Assembly: GCA_902464965.1 (NCBI GenBank)
Contig: CABQLI010000022.1
Location: 1-27,059 of the forward strand
Direction of reading: 5' to 3'
Length of the DNA stretch: 27,059 nt
Origin: an uncultured Collinsella sp.
GTDB taxonomy: Bacteria > Actinomycetota > Coriobacteriia > Coriobacteriales > Coriobacteriaceae
Under the pieces are notes generated by a model that searched no databases, had not been told where the DNA came from, and saw only the letters and a list, made by a program, of their open reading frames with translations. Every line of letters starts with the position of its first letter. The first letter of the stretch is position 1. The translations under genes and the position numbers were made by a program. Shown here piece after piece: positions 18,093 through 25,677 of the stretch.

Positions 18093-19006
18093 TAGCGCAC
18101 CTCACTAGAATCGACGCCGGGCACGCGGCGGCAGGAATACTCGTCCGTGGCGAACTTAGGCACTTGCACGGTCTCGAGCTCGCGGGCAAGCGCGGCCGAA
18201 AGCTCGATGCCGGCGGCGCGACGCAAAGCCTGGATGGCGAGCGGGGCCGAGATGCGACGGCGGTAGTCTGCCGAGCCCCACAGGTTGGTGCCGTAGCTCA
18301 GCGCGCGTACGGACGCGGCCAGGGTGCGCAGCTCGTCCTCGGAAGGCTGCTCGGCGGCAAGGCCGCATGCCTCGCCCTGCAGCAGAGTCGCGCGCAGCGG
18401 GCGGGCACCCACGGTGACATGCCAGCTGTTGTCCCACCAGGCGGCGGTGACGTTTAAGGAGGGGAAGTCGGTCGCGGCCTTGCGCACGGCCTCGTAGCTC
18501 GCACGGTAGTCGTGCTTGACGACCACGATGTGCTCGATCACGTCGCGCACGTAACCCATGTCCACGAACTCGGCGAGCGGCACGCGGCCGGCGCCCGTCA
18601 ACTCAACATAGGAATCGAGCGCGAGAAAGGCGGAGAGAACGTCCGAGAAGCCAAAGCGGCCGTAGATGCTGCCACCCACCGTGGCGGTATTGCGCAGCTG
18701 CACGCCCACGATATCGTGGACGGCGAACTCAAAGACGTTGTTGACAAGCGCGTTGAGCTCGACATGGCGCTCGAGCTGGCGCAGGGTGCACATGGCGCCG
18801 ATGCGAAACTCGGTCTCGGTCTCCTCGATCTGATCGAGTCCGCAGGCAGAAAGGTCAATCGCCGTCGCCACGCGACGCGAACCCAGGCGCATCCAGATGC
18901 CGCCGCCCACAATCTTGTTGTTGCGGTTCTTCTGTAAGAGCTCATAGGCTTCGGCCGCGTTTCCAACACGGACGTAGGTACCGAACTTGAGCACGTTCTC
19001 CCCCAT
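18092..19006 (-). CDS. Molybdenum hydroxylase FAD-binding subunit (YgfM-like)
   Basis: 304 residues of the CO-dehydrogenase flavoprotein (FAD_binding_5) family. It carries electrons between the [2Fe-2S] centres of the partner encoded next and NAD or another acceptor. The N-terminal KIVGGGIWMRLGSR is the FAD-contact loop; LRNTATVGGSIYGRFGFSDV is the second FAD motif, with GG in the usual place. It precedes and overlaps the large-subunit gene by one base (TAATG), giving a two-gene operon in the order FAD subunit then fused FeS/Mo subunit, as in the E. coli ygfM-xdhD pair. The ATG at 19004-19006 has only a weak AAGAG upstream; a GTG five codons later has GGGGGAG close by and is an alternative. 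Confidence 0.87.
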   Translation of the reverse strand: MGENVLKFGTYVRVGNAAEAYELLQKNRNNKIVGGGIWMRLGSRRVATAIDLSACGLDQIEETETEFRIGAMCTLRQLERHVELNALVNNVFEFAVHDIVGVQLRNTATVGGSIYGRFGFSDVLSAFLALDSYVELTGAGRVPLAEFVDMGYVRDVIEHIVVVKHDYRASYEAVRKAATDFPSLNVTAAWWDNSWHVTVGARPLRATLLQGEACGLAAEQPSEDELRTLAASVRALSYGTNLWGSADYRRRISAPLAIQALRRAAGIELSAALARELETVQVPKFATDEYSCRRVPGVDSSEVR

Positions 19007-19089
19007 CTCTTCACTTGTCCAGTACTTTTAAGTGTACCAAACGAGGGGCCGCACACCGTTTTAGGACAAAATCCACCCACCCATCCATA

Positions 19090-19156
19090 ACTTGCGGTGA
19101 TATACGGACTGATTAGCCGTTCTGGGACGCAAAACAGTCCGTATATCACCGCAAGT
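19090..19156. repeat. 67-bp palindromic repeat, copy 3
   Basis: The core arms have the family geometry of 25-17-25 nt (19090-19114, 19132-19156) with one mismatch near the loop, and perfect pairing extends outward as a 26-bp stem (19086-19111 with 19135-19160). The arm contains TTGCGGTGATATACGGACTG. TATGAGG follows on the plus strand. It lies between the gdhA terminator and the start of the molybdenum hydroxylase operon. Confidence 0.9.
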
Positions 19157-19172
19157 TATGAGGAGTCCTCCG

Positions 19173-19208
19173 GGATAGAAAAGGCTCCCAGCCAGATAGC
19201 TGGGAGCC
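19173..19208 (-). terminator. Rho-independent terminator of gdhA
   Basis: GGCTCCCAGC (19183-19192) and GCTGGGAGCC (19199-19208) form a 10-bp stem with a 6-nt loop. On the minus strand TTTTCTATCC follows. It is 27 nt beyond the gdhA stop. Confidence 0.9.
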
Positions 19209-19235
19209 TCATCGCATGCTATGTCGAGCGAAGAT

Positions 19236-20591
19236 TTAGCAGACGCCCTGGGCGAGCATAGCGTCGGCGACCTTCAGGAAGCCGGCGATGTTGGCGCCCA
19301 TGACGAAGTTGCCCTCCTGGCCGTACTCCTTGGCGGTGTCGTCCACGTTGTGGAACATGCCGCGCATGAGCTGCTCGAGCTTGCCGTCGACCTCCTCGAA
19401 GGTCCAGGACAGGTGCTCGGCGTTCTGGCTCATCTCCAGGCCGGACACGAGAACACCGCCGGCGTTGGCAGCCTTACCGGGCATAAAGGCGACGCCGTTC
19501 TCCTGGAAGTAGGTCGTGGCCTCGATGGTCGTGGGCATGTTCGCGCCCTCGCCGACCACCTTGCAGCCGTTGGCGACGAGTGCCTGGGCGTCCTCGAGCA
19601 GCAGCGTGTTCTCGCGAGCGCAGGGCAGCGCGATATCGCAGGGAAGCTGCCACACGCCGCGGCCGTCGCCCTCGTGCCACACGGCGTTGGGCTTCTCGTC
19701 AACGTACATAGCGAGCGTAACGCCCTTGTCGTGGCCAGAGCGCTTCTTGTTGTAGATGTGCTCGAGCACGGTGTAGTCGATGCCGTCGGGATCCTCGACC
19801 CAGCCGTGGGTATCGGAGCAGGCGAGCACCTTGCCGCCGAGCTGAGTGACCTTCTGGACCGCGTAGATAGCGACGTTGCCGGAGCCGTGAACGACGACGT
19901 TCTTGCCCTCGAAGGAGTCGCCGCGGCTCTTGAGGTACTCGTCCACAAAGTAGGCCAGACCGTAACCGGTGGCCTCGGTACGGGCGAGCGAGCCGCCAAA
20001 GGAGAGGCCCTTGCCGGTAAGAACGCCGGTCCACTCGTTGGTCAGGCGCTTGTACTGACCGAACAGGTAGGCAACCTCGCGGCCGCCAACGCCCAGGTCG
20101 CCGGCGGGAACGTCGGTGTTGGGGCCGATGTGGCGATAGAGCTCGGTCATGAAGGACTGGCAGAAGTGCATGATCTCGTTGTTGGACTTGCCCTTGGGGT
20201 CAAAGTCGGAGCCGCCCTTGCCGCCGCCCATGGGAAGGGTGGTCAGGCTGTTCTTGAGGATCTGCTCCAGGCCCAGGAACTTGAGCATACCCAGGGTGAC
20301 CGTCGGGTTAAAGCGCAGGCCGCCCTTGTAGGGTCCAATGGCAGAGTTGAACTCGACGCGATAGCCGCGGTTGACCTGAACCTTGCCCTGGTCGTCGACC
20401 CAGGGAACACGGAACATGACGATGCGCTCGGGCTCGACGAGGCGCTCCAGCAGGGCGGCCTCCTCGTACTCGGGGTGGGCGTCGAGCGCCGGCTGGATGG
20501 TGCCGAGGATCTCGGTCGCGGCCTGGATGAACTCAGGCTGCTCGGGATAGCGGGCCTTGAGCTCTTCGAGAACTTTCTGCGTGTAGCTCAT
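19236..20591 (-). CDS. gdhA: Glutamate dehydrogenase (NADP-type, hexameric family)
   Basis: 451 residues, the usual length of bacterial hexameric GDH. It interconverts 2-oxoglutarate plus ammonia and glutamate. Substrate-binding and catalytic lysines are visible: Lys89 (GPYKGGLRF), Lys113 (EQILKNSLT) and Lys125 (PMGGGKGGSDFDPKGKS). The dinucleotide-binding motif is VVVHGSGNVAIYA. The GGGKGGSDFDPKGKS signature matches the NADP-preferring subfamily, which usually assimilates ammonia. The ATG at 20589-20591 is preceded by a strong GGAGG (20596-20600). The gene stands alone, bounded by its own terminator and by 256 nt of upstream sequence with no clear promoter consensus. Confidence 0.96.
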   Translation of the reverse strand: MSYTQKVLEELKARYPEQPEFIQAATEILGTIQPALDAHPEYEEAALLERLVEPERIVMFRVPWVDDQGKVQVNRGYRVEFNSAIGPYKGGLRFNPTVTLGMLKFLGLEQILKNSLTTLPMGGGKGGSDFDPKGKSNNEIMHFCQSFMTELYRHIGPNTDVPAGDLGVGGREVAYLFGQYKRLTNEWTGVLTGKGLSFGGSLARTEATGYGLAYFVDEYLKSRGDSFEGKNVVVHGSGNVAIYAVQKVTQLGGKVLACSDTHGWVEDPDGIDYTVLEHIYNKKRSGHDKGVTLAMYVDEKPNAVWHEGDGRGVWQLPCDIALPCARENTLLLEDAQALVANGCKVVGEGANMPTTIEATTYFQENGVAFMPGKAANAGGVLVSGLEMSQNAEHLSWTFEEVDGKLEQLMRGMFHNVDDTAKEYGQEGNFVMGANIAGFLKVADAMLAQGVC

Positions 20592-20847
20592 GCTTCCTCC
20601 AATGATGGGAAACGAAAAATGTTGATCGAGGCACCCTATGCGCCGCGAACTTTATCGAGTATGGATAATATCGCACTGTTGCGGGAAAGTTTCGCATAAG
20701 CAGACGGGCAGATGTTTCGTTTTGATTACGATGCAGGTAGAAGCGTTTTTGAGTGCCTGACATGCAAAACCCGTGTTTCAAACCTGTTTCGTCCACGTGT
20801 TCCAAACCACAACAAAGGCGCCTGTCCCCGATGTGGTGGTGTGGTGG
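20592..20847. other. gdhA upstream region with an imperfect direct repeat
   Basis: No gene is seen. It contains an imperfect direct repeat CGTGTTTCAAACC (20772-20784) and CGTGTTCCAAACC (20796-20808), 24 nt apart, and a TATTAT on the minus strand (about 20666-20671) that could be a -10 box for gdhA but lacks a good partner. No hairpin with a U tract ends the DUF3343 gene, so its transcript may run towards gdhA. Confidence 0.4.
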
Positions 20848-21243
20848 TTAGAGGACGAGCTGATGGTAGTCGGCGGGGGTTATGCGGCCCTCGGTGGCGG
20901 CGCGGAAGGCGGCGAGAGCATCGCCCGAGAACGGCATGGCCCAGCACAGCCCGCAGCCAGCGGTGATGGAGCCGGGCAGCGGCATGATGCGCCCGGGCAC
21001 GCCGGCATCCAGGCAAAGCTGCTCGCACTCCATCACATCGAAGGTGCTGTCGAACGAAACGATAATCTTGCGCTCGTGGTCGAGGGCATCACCGGACGGG
21101 CCTTCGCGATGTGCCTCGCGATACGCCGCGGCGGCCGCTTCCTCTTCCGCAGTATGTCCACAGCCACCGCAGCCGCAGGTACAGGGCTCGGAACCATCGC
21201 AAGTGCAAGGCTCTCCCGTGTCGGGACAAATATCGTGAGACAT
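20848..21243 (-). CDS. DUF3343 protein (putative Se/S carrier) with cysteine-rich N-terminus
   Basis: 131 residues. The C-terminal part (about 57-131) matches DUF3343: IIVSFDSTFDVMECEQLCLDAGVPGRIMPLP, then a conserved cysteine motif GSITAGCGLCWAMP (Cys97, Cys100). DUF3343 proteins are proposed sulfur or selenium carriers and recur beside genes for selenium-dependent molybdenum hydroxylases; their biochemistry is not settled. Unusually, the first 30 residues carry seven cysteines (6, 13, 15, 21, 23, 25, 28) in CTC, CTCGC and CGGCGH patterns, joined by an Ala/Glu-rich linker. This could be a metal or selenium-binding tail. ATG at 21241-21243 with TTGGAG six bases upstream, 15 nt after mobA: a two-gene unit downstream of selA-selB-selC. 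Confidence 0.8.
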   Translation of the reverse strand: MSHDICPDTGEPCTCDGSEPCTCGCGGCGHTAEEEAAAAAYREAHREGPSGDALDHERKIIVSFDSTFDVMECEQLCLDAGVPGRIMPLPGSITAGCGLCWAMPFSGDALAAFRAATEGRITPADYHQLVL

Positions 21244-21258
21244 GGCAACTCCAATCGT

Positions 21259-21891
21259 CTAGGCGAGTAACTCGGCCGCCGCAAACTCCTCGGGCGTATT
21301 GACGTTTTCGAAGCAGAGCGTCGAGCCCGCGGCCTTAACGATCTGCGGTTCATCCATATAACCAGCCTGAACGCGATTGATCAGGCAGCGAATGCGCTGG
21401 CGGTCGCAGGCGAGCAGCTCATGGGCGGCCGGCGCACACGCGTCACCGCGCCAGACGGCGCAAAGCGGCTCAATCCCCCGCTCCTCGCACGGCACGCACA
21501 CGTCGAGCGCCTCGGCCTCAACACGATCGGCGAGCGCGCCGATGAGTTCCGGCGAGACAAACGGCATATCGCAGGCGACGATCGCCACGAACGGCAATCG
21601 CGCCGCGGCCAACGAGCTCGCGATGCCGCGCATGGCACCCGCCGGCCCCTCAAGGTCCGACACTATTCGCGGCACCAGACCGCCAAACGTGCGCTCCTCA
21701 AGATAGGCAAGCTCGCTGGGGCGCGAAGTCGTCACGACCAACTCGCCGGCAACTGTCGCCAGCCGACCCAGCACGCGCTCGATGAGCGGTTCGCCGCAAA
21801 ACGTCATGCGCGCCTTATCGCGGCCCATGCGTGAGGACAGCCCGCCCGCTTGGACGACGCAAGAAAGATCGACCCGTCTTACGATAGTCAT
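21259..21891 (-). CDS. mobA: Molybdenum cofactor guanylyltransferase
   Basis: 210 residues, NTP-transferase fold. It joins GMP to molybdopterin to make the dinucleotide cofactor used by DMSO-reductase-family enzymes. The nucleotide-binding motif is AGGLSSRMGRDKA (residues 15-27, with Lys26). VACDMPFVSPEL supplies the metal-binding Asp, and the segment ending in FENVNTPEEF is typical of the MobA C-terminus. The ATG at 21889-21891 has GGAGG 11 nt upstream. The frame stays open further upstream, but that extension runs through the tRNA-Sec gene and is not coding. A terminator lies between selC and this gene. Its likely clients include the molybdopterin oxidoreductase upstream of selA. A MocA-type cytidylyltransferase is possible but less likely from the overall look. 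Confidence 0.87.
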   Translation of the reverse strand: MTIVRRVDLSCVVQAGGLSSRMGRDKARMTFCGEPLIERVLGRLATVAGELVVTTSRPSELAYLEERTFGGLVPRIVSDLEGPAGAMRGIASSLAAARLPFVAIVACDMPFVSPELIGALADRVEAEALDVCVPCEERGIEPLCAVWRGDACAPAAHELLACDRQRIRCLINRVQAGYMDEPQIVKAAGSTLCFENVNTPEEFAAAELLA

Positions 21892-21981
21892 ACGGCAAAA
21901 CACCTCCATCGGCATGCTCGAAACCCGACACACGAAGCCAGATACCGTCGCCGATAAAGCGGGCGGCACGGCAAACCCACG

Positions 21982-22038
21982 CAAAAACAAAACAGCGCCT
22001 TTGCGGCACGCAGCAAGACCGCGAGCACAAAAGCGCTG
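21982..22038 (-). terminator. Rho-independent terminator after selC
   Basis: On the minus strand CAGCGCTTTTG (22028-22038) pairs with CAAAGGCGCTG (21993-22003) with one wobble, and TTTTGTTTTTG follows. It starts 8 nt past the 3' end of tRNA-Sec, so it probably ends the selA-selB-selC transcript, with read-through or a separate start for mobA. Confidence 0.8.
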
Positions 22039-22046
22039 GTAGCGTA

Positions 22047-22143
22047 TGGCGGGAACGTATGTGAATCGAACACATCCAAGACGTTTTGCACGCCTCGCAA
22101 CGGTTTTGAGGACCGCGGAGCCCACCGGAGCCCATCCGTTCCC
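22047..22143 (-). tRNA. selC: tRNA-Sec (selenocysteine, anticodon UCA)
   Basis: 97 nt including an encoded CCA. The acceptor has seven perfect pairs (GGGAACG/CGTTCCC), and the eighth position is G opposite A. The D arm has the selenocysteine-specific 6-bp stem (GGGCTC/GGGCTC, with two wobbles) and 4-nt CGGT loop. The anticodon stem GCGGT/ACCGT holds the loop CCTCAAA, anticodon TCA, with C where position 33 is normally U. A 7-bp variable arm (GAGGCGT/ACGTCTT) and the T arm ATGTG-TTCGATT-CACAT follow. The discriminator is G. It lies 36 nt after selB, as expected for a selA-selB-selC unit. The identity is firm; the two odd positions deserve a check. Confidence 0.94.
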
Positions 22144-22179
22144 AAGTGCGGCGGTATTTTACCAAACCGAGCAGCCAAT

Positions 22180-24147
22180 CTAGCGTAGGGACCTCAGGCC
22201 GCCGGCATCCTTGTCGAGGACTGTGAAGCGTACGGCATCCAGGTGCTCCAAGATGCTGATGGCACGTTTGCGCGACACGCCCAGGGCCTCGCGCAGCACG
22301 CTCGTGGTGGCAGCGCCGCCGGCTGCCTCAATGGCGGCGGCGACGAGTTCGCGCGCATGGGCCTCGGCGGTAGTGGACAGGGCAACGTCGCGTTCGACCT
22401 TAACGATCGAGCGGTTGAGCGAAAGCTCGCGCAGGGCACGCGTCATGGTGTCGCGGCCGAGCTGCAGTTGTTCGCCTACCTCGGGCAACGTCGGCGCATC
22501 GAGGCCGGCCCCATCGAGCAGCGCCACGATGCGCTCACACGCCTCATGCACCACGCGTGCCGCCGCGGCGGCCGAATGCGGATCGAATACCTCGGCGCCC
22601 TCGGCGGCGCACACGCCACGCGAGCAGCCCTCGGCAATCAGAGCCGAGGCAACGCCTTCATCAGCGGCAGGCCACGCAGCATGGGCAACGGCGCCAGGCG
22701 TAAAGCCCGTCTCCTTGGGAGCCGCCGCGTGCATGGCTGACAGGGTCGCCGCCAGCGCATCCATAGCGGCGTCGAGCGCGGAAGAATCTGCATACAGCGA
22801 GCCATCCGAGCCAGCAAGCGCGCAAGCAGCGCCCTGCGCCACCAGCCCGCGCAGCGCGGTATCGACCTCGCCGATACCAAGATCAAAACCCCTAGCAACA
22901 TCAACGGCCGCAACCGGCAACGTCTGCAGCGCCAGCCACGCCTCAACACCAGCGGCGATATCGCCGGCCTCAAGCGCCACATACAGCGCACGCTCTCCTT
23001 CGGCAAGCTCGCGCGAACGACGGCAACGCGAAAGCAGCACACGCCCGCCGCCAATGAGCATAACGGGCGAATACGACAGCACCACAGCATGGTCTCCGGC
23101 TCGCAGCGGCAACGGCTCCTCCAAGCGCACCTGCACGGTACGGGTCTCGCCCACCGCCATGGGGGCCTCGCCCTCCAAAAGCATGATGCGGCCGACAACC
23201 TCGGCCGTACCCGCCATCACGTGCACACGCGCGCCCGACTCGAGCACGCGCGGCTTGGCACCCTCGCGACCCAGGTAGGTGAACGTCATCATAAAGCGTA
23301 ACGTCTGACCAAAACGGTCTGCCACGCCCAGCATCTCGCCGCGGTCAAGTGCCGCGACACCGTCACCAACCAGGTTGAGCGCCACGCGTTGCCCAGGCAG
23401 CGCGCGCGGCGTATCGCCATGCACCTGAATCCCGCGCACACGACAGACCGTACGCGATGGCAAAGCCATCAGCTCGTCGCCCACCGCAACCGGCGCATCG
23501 TGCAGCGTTCCCGTCACGACGGTGCCGACGCCCTTAATCGTAAAGCAGCGGTCAATCGGCAGGCGAGGCGCGGCATCGCTCCGCTCGGCACGGTCGCGAC
23601 AGGCATCCCAGCAAACACCCACCTGCTCGTCGAGCACCGCAAGCAGCCCGTCGATCCCCTCGCCCGTCTTGGACGACACGGGCACGATCGGCGCGCCCGC
23701 AAACACGGTACCCGACAAAAAGTCATCGACATCGAGCTCGGCAAGCTCGGTCATCTCGGCGTCGGCCAGGTCGCACATCGTCAGCGCGACCACCATATGC
23801 GTAACGCCCAACAGCTCCAGCACATGCACGTGCTCGCGGGTCTGCGGCATTACGCCCTCGACGGCCGAAACCACCAGCACGCCCACGTCGATACCCGTGG
23901 CGCCCTGCACCATGGCGCGCAAGTAATGCGCGTGGCCCGGCACGTCGACCAGGCCAACGATCTTGCCGCTCGGCAGCGCCAGCTCGCCAAAGCCCAGCTC
24001 CACGGTCATACCGCGACGGCGCTCAACCTCCAGACGGTCGGGATTCTTGCCGGTCAGTGCCTCGATCAGTGCCGACTTACCGTGGTCGACGTGGCCCGCC
24101 GTGCCAACGATAACGGGACACTCCACCAGCGCTTTAACCTCACTCAT
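22180..24147 (-). CDS. selB: Selenocysteine-specific elongation factor SelB
   Basis: 655 residues. A GTPase that brings Sec-tRNA to UGA codons with a SECIS element. G1 is GHVDHGKS (18-25), G2 lies in RRRGMTVELGF, and G3 is DVPGH (68-72). The G4 position reads TMCD (123-126), where NKxD or TKxD is expected, so the usual lysine is methionine. Beta-barrel domains II and III follow (CFTIKGVGTVVTGTL is the domain II start). The C-terminal third forms the winged-helix repeats that bind SECIS RNA (LGVSRKRAISILEHLDAVRFT near the end). Its ATG overlaps the selA stop by four bases (ATGA), so the two are coupled. Length is normal for bacterial SelB. Confidence 0.95.
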   Translation of the reverse strand: MSEVKALVECPVIVGTAGHVDHGKSALIEALTGKNPDRLEVERRRGMTVELGFGELALPSGKIVGLVDVPGHAHYLRAMVQGATGIDVGVLVVSAVEGVMPQTREHVHVLELLGVTHMVVALTMCDLADAEMTELAELDVDDFLSGTVFAGAPIVPVSSKTGEGIDGLLAVLDEQVGVCWDACRDRAERSDAAPRLPIDRCFTIKGVGTVVTGTLHDAPVAVGDELMALPSRTVCRVRGIQVHGDTPRALPGQRVALNLVGDGVAALDRGEMLGVADRFGQTLRFMMTFTYLGREGAKPRVLESGARVHVMAGTAEVVGRIMLLEGEAPMAVGETRTVQVRLEEPLPLRAGDHAVVLSYSPVMLIGGGRVLLSRCRRSRELAEGERALYVALEAGDIAAGVEAWLALQTLPVAAVDVARGFDLGIGEVDTALRGLVAQGAACALAGSDGSLYADSSALDAAMDALAATLSAMHAAAPKETGFTPGAVAHAAWPAADEGVASALIAEGCSRGVCAAEGAEVFDPHSAAAAARVVHEACERIVALLDGAGLDAPTLPEVGEQLQLGRDTMTRALRELSLNRSIVKVERDVALSTTAEAHARELVAAAIEAAGGAATTSVLREALGVSRKRAISILEHLDAVRFTVLDKDAGGLRSLR

Positions 24148-25601
24148 CGAGCAATCGCCTTCTTAACGCACGCGACGAACGTCGTTGCCGCCGTCTCGAT
24201 ATCGCGGTCGCCCACGAGCGTACGCACGTCAAACAGGACGCGATCGTGCGAGGCGCGCGTGACGACCGGCGTGTCGAAATCTTGAACGAGCGAGCGCTTG
24301 AGCGCGTCGACTGTCAGGCGCTCGTCAACAAGACGCACGGCCACGCACATGGTGGGCAGCTCGACGGTAGGCAGCGAGCCGCCGCCGGGAGTCGACGACT
24401 CCTCGACGATTTCCAGCTGCACGGCACACGGGCAGCCAGCCTTATCGAGGCCCGCCACCATCAGCTCGCGCAGTTTGCGTGCGCGACGCTCCAGATGTGT
24501 CTGCGGAAGCGTGAGCATGTTGAGCACCGGCACCTCGCGATGGGCCACATCCGCCCCATCCATGTAAATGCGCAGTGTGGCCTCGAGCGCCGCCAGTGCG
24601 AGCTTACCCGGACGCAGGGCACGCATAAGCGGATGCGACCCGCAGGCCTGGACCAGATCGCGACGGCCCATGATAATGCCCGCCTGCGCGGCGCCCAGCA
24701 GCTTATCACCCGAGCACGACACGATATCGAGTCCCGCCGAAACCGAAGCCGGCGTGGTTTCTTCGCCACCGCGCACCAAGATGTCGTCGGGCAACAGCGC
24801 GCCCGAGCCCTGGTCCTCGTAGAACAGCAGGCCGTGCTTATGGGCCAGTGCGGCGAGCTCCCTTGAGCTCACTTCCTCGTGAAAACCCTCGATGCGATAG
24901 TTGGAAGGATGGACCTTGAGGATCATGGCCGTATCGGGTGTGATGGCTTGCTCATAATCTGCCAGGTGCGTGCGGTTGGTGGCGCCGACCTCGACGAGTT
25001 TGGCGCCCGAAGCCTCCATAACATCGGGGATACGGAAGCTGCCGCCAATCTCGACAAGCTCGCCGCGGCTGACGATAACCTCTTTGCCCGCAGCATGAGT
25101 CGCCAGCACCAGCAACACTGCGGCGGCGTTGTTGTTGACCACAAGCGCGTCCTCGGCACCGGTGAGAGAGCGAATCAGCCGCGCGGCGTGCTCCTTGCGC
25201 GACCCGCGCGAACAGGTGTCGACGCTGTACTCGAGCGTGCTATACCCGCGCGCGACCTCGGCCACGGCTTTGGCAGCTGATTCCGCGAGCGGGGCGCGAC
25301 CCAGGTTGGTATGGATAACCACACCCGTGGCGTTGACGGCGGGACGCAGGCTCGGCAGCGCGGAGCGATGCGCACGCCACTCGATGGCCGAGGCCAGCTC
25401 GCGCTTGGAACGCGGGGCGGCGCCGGCACGAATCGCGGCGCGCTCCTCGTCGAGCTCGGCCGTGACGGCGGCATGCACCACCGCGTCGCAGGTCTCCCCC
25501 GCCGCCTTCACAACCGGCCACTCTGCGAGCAGCTCGTTGACGGAGGGAATGGCGCGCAGGCGGGCGCGCACCTCATCGGACATGTTCTGGCTATCGCTCA
25601 T
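24144..25601 (-). CDS. selA: L-seryl-tRNA(Sec) selenium transferase SelA
   Basis: 485 residues, PLP enzyme that turns Ser-tRNA-Sec into Sec-tRNA-Sec with selenophosphate. The PLP lysine is Lys300 in SCSGDKLLGAAQAG. Other family signatures are NATGVVIHTNLGRAPL, GSRKEHAARLIRSLTGAEDALVVNNNAAAV (split here by no gap) and VHPSNYRIEGF. The ATG at 25599-25601 has GAAAGG six bases upstream. It lies 76 nt after the stop of a molybdopterin oxidoreductase gene on the same strand and overlaps selB. The selenophosphate synthetase gene selD, needed for the reaction, is not in the window. Confidence 0.96.
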   Translation of the reverse strand: MSDSQNMSDEVRARLRAIPSVNELLAEWPVVKAAGETCDAVVHAAVTAELDEERAAIRAGAAPRSKRELASAIEWRAHRSALPSLRPAVNATGVVIHTNLGRAPLAESAAKAVAEVARGYSTLEYSVDTCSRGSRKEHAARLIRSLTGAEDALVVNNNAAAVLLVLATHAAGKEVIVSRGELVEIGGSFRIPDVMEASGAKLVEVGATNRTHLADYEQAITPDTAMILKVHPSNYRIEGFHEEVSSRELAALAHKHGLLFYEDQGSGALLPDDILVRGGEETTPASVSAGLDIVSCSGDKLLGAAQAGIIMGRRDLVQACGSHPLMRALRPGKLALAALEATLRIYMDGADVAHREVPVLNMLTLPQTHLERRARKLRELMVAGLDKAGCPCAVQLEIVEESSTPGGGSLPTVELPTMCVAVRLVDERLTVDALKRSLVQDFDTPVVTRASHDRVLFDVRTLVGDRDIETAATTFVACVKKAIAR

Positions 25602-25677
25602 GTGCGGCCTTTCAAAACCAAAGGTGAATCAATCGTTCGAATGTCAAACTATCAGCCAATTCGATCAGCTGAGTCAA

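Noticed and set aside
21892..22125. N-terminal extension of mobA
   Set aside because: The frame is open but passes through the selC gene and its terminator; the MobA motif and a ribosome-binding site support the start at 21891.
15261..25601. Selenoprotein with in-frame UGA inside the window
   Set aside because: The complete genes here run without internal UGA codons at Cys or Sec motif positions; the only candidate, the molybdopterin oxidoreductase, has its N-terminus outside the window.
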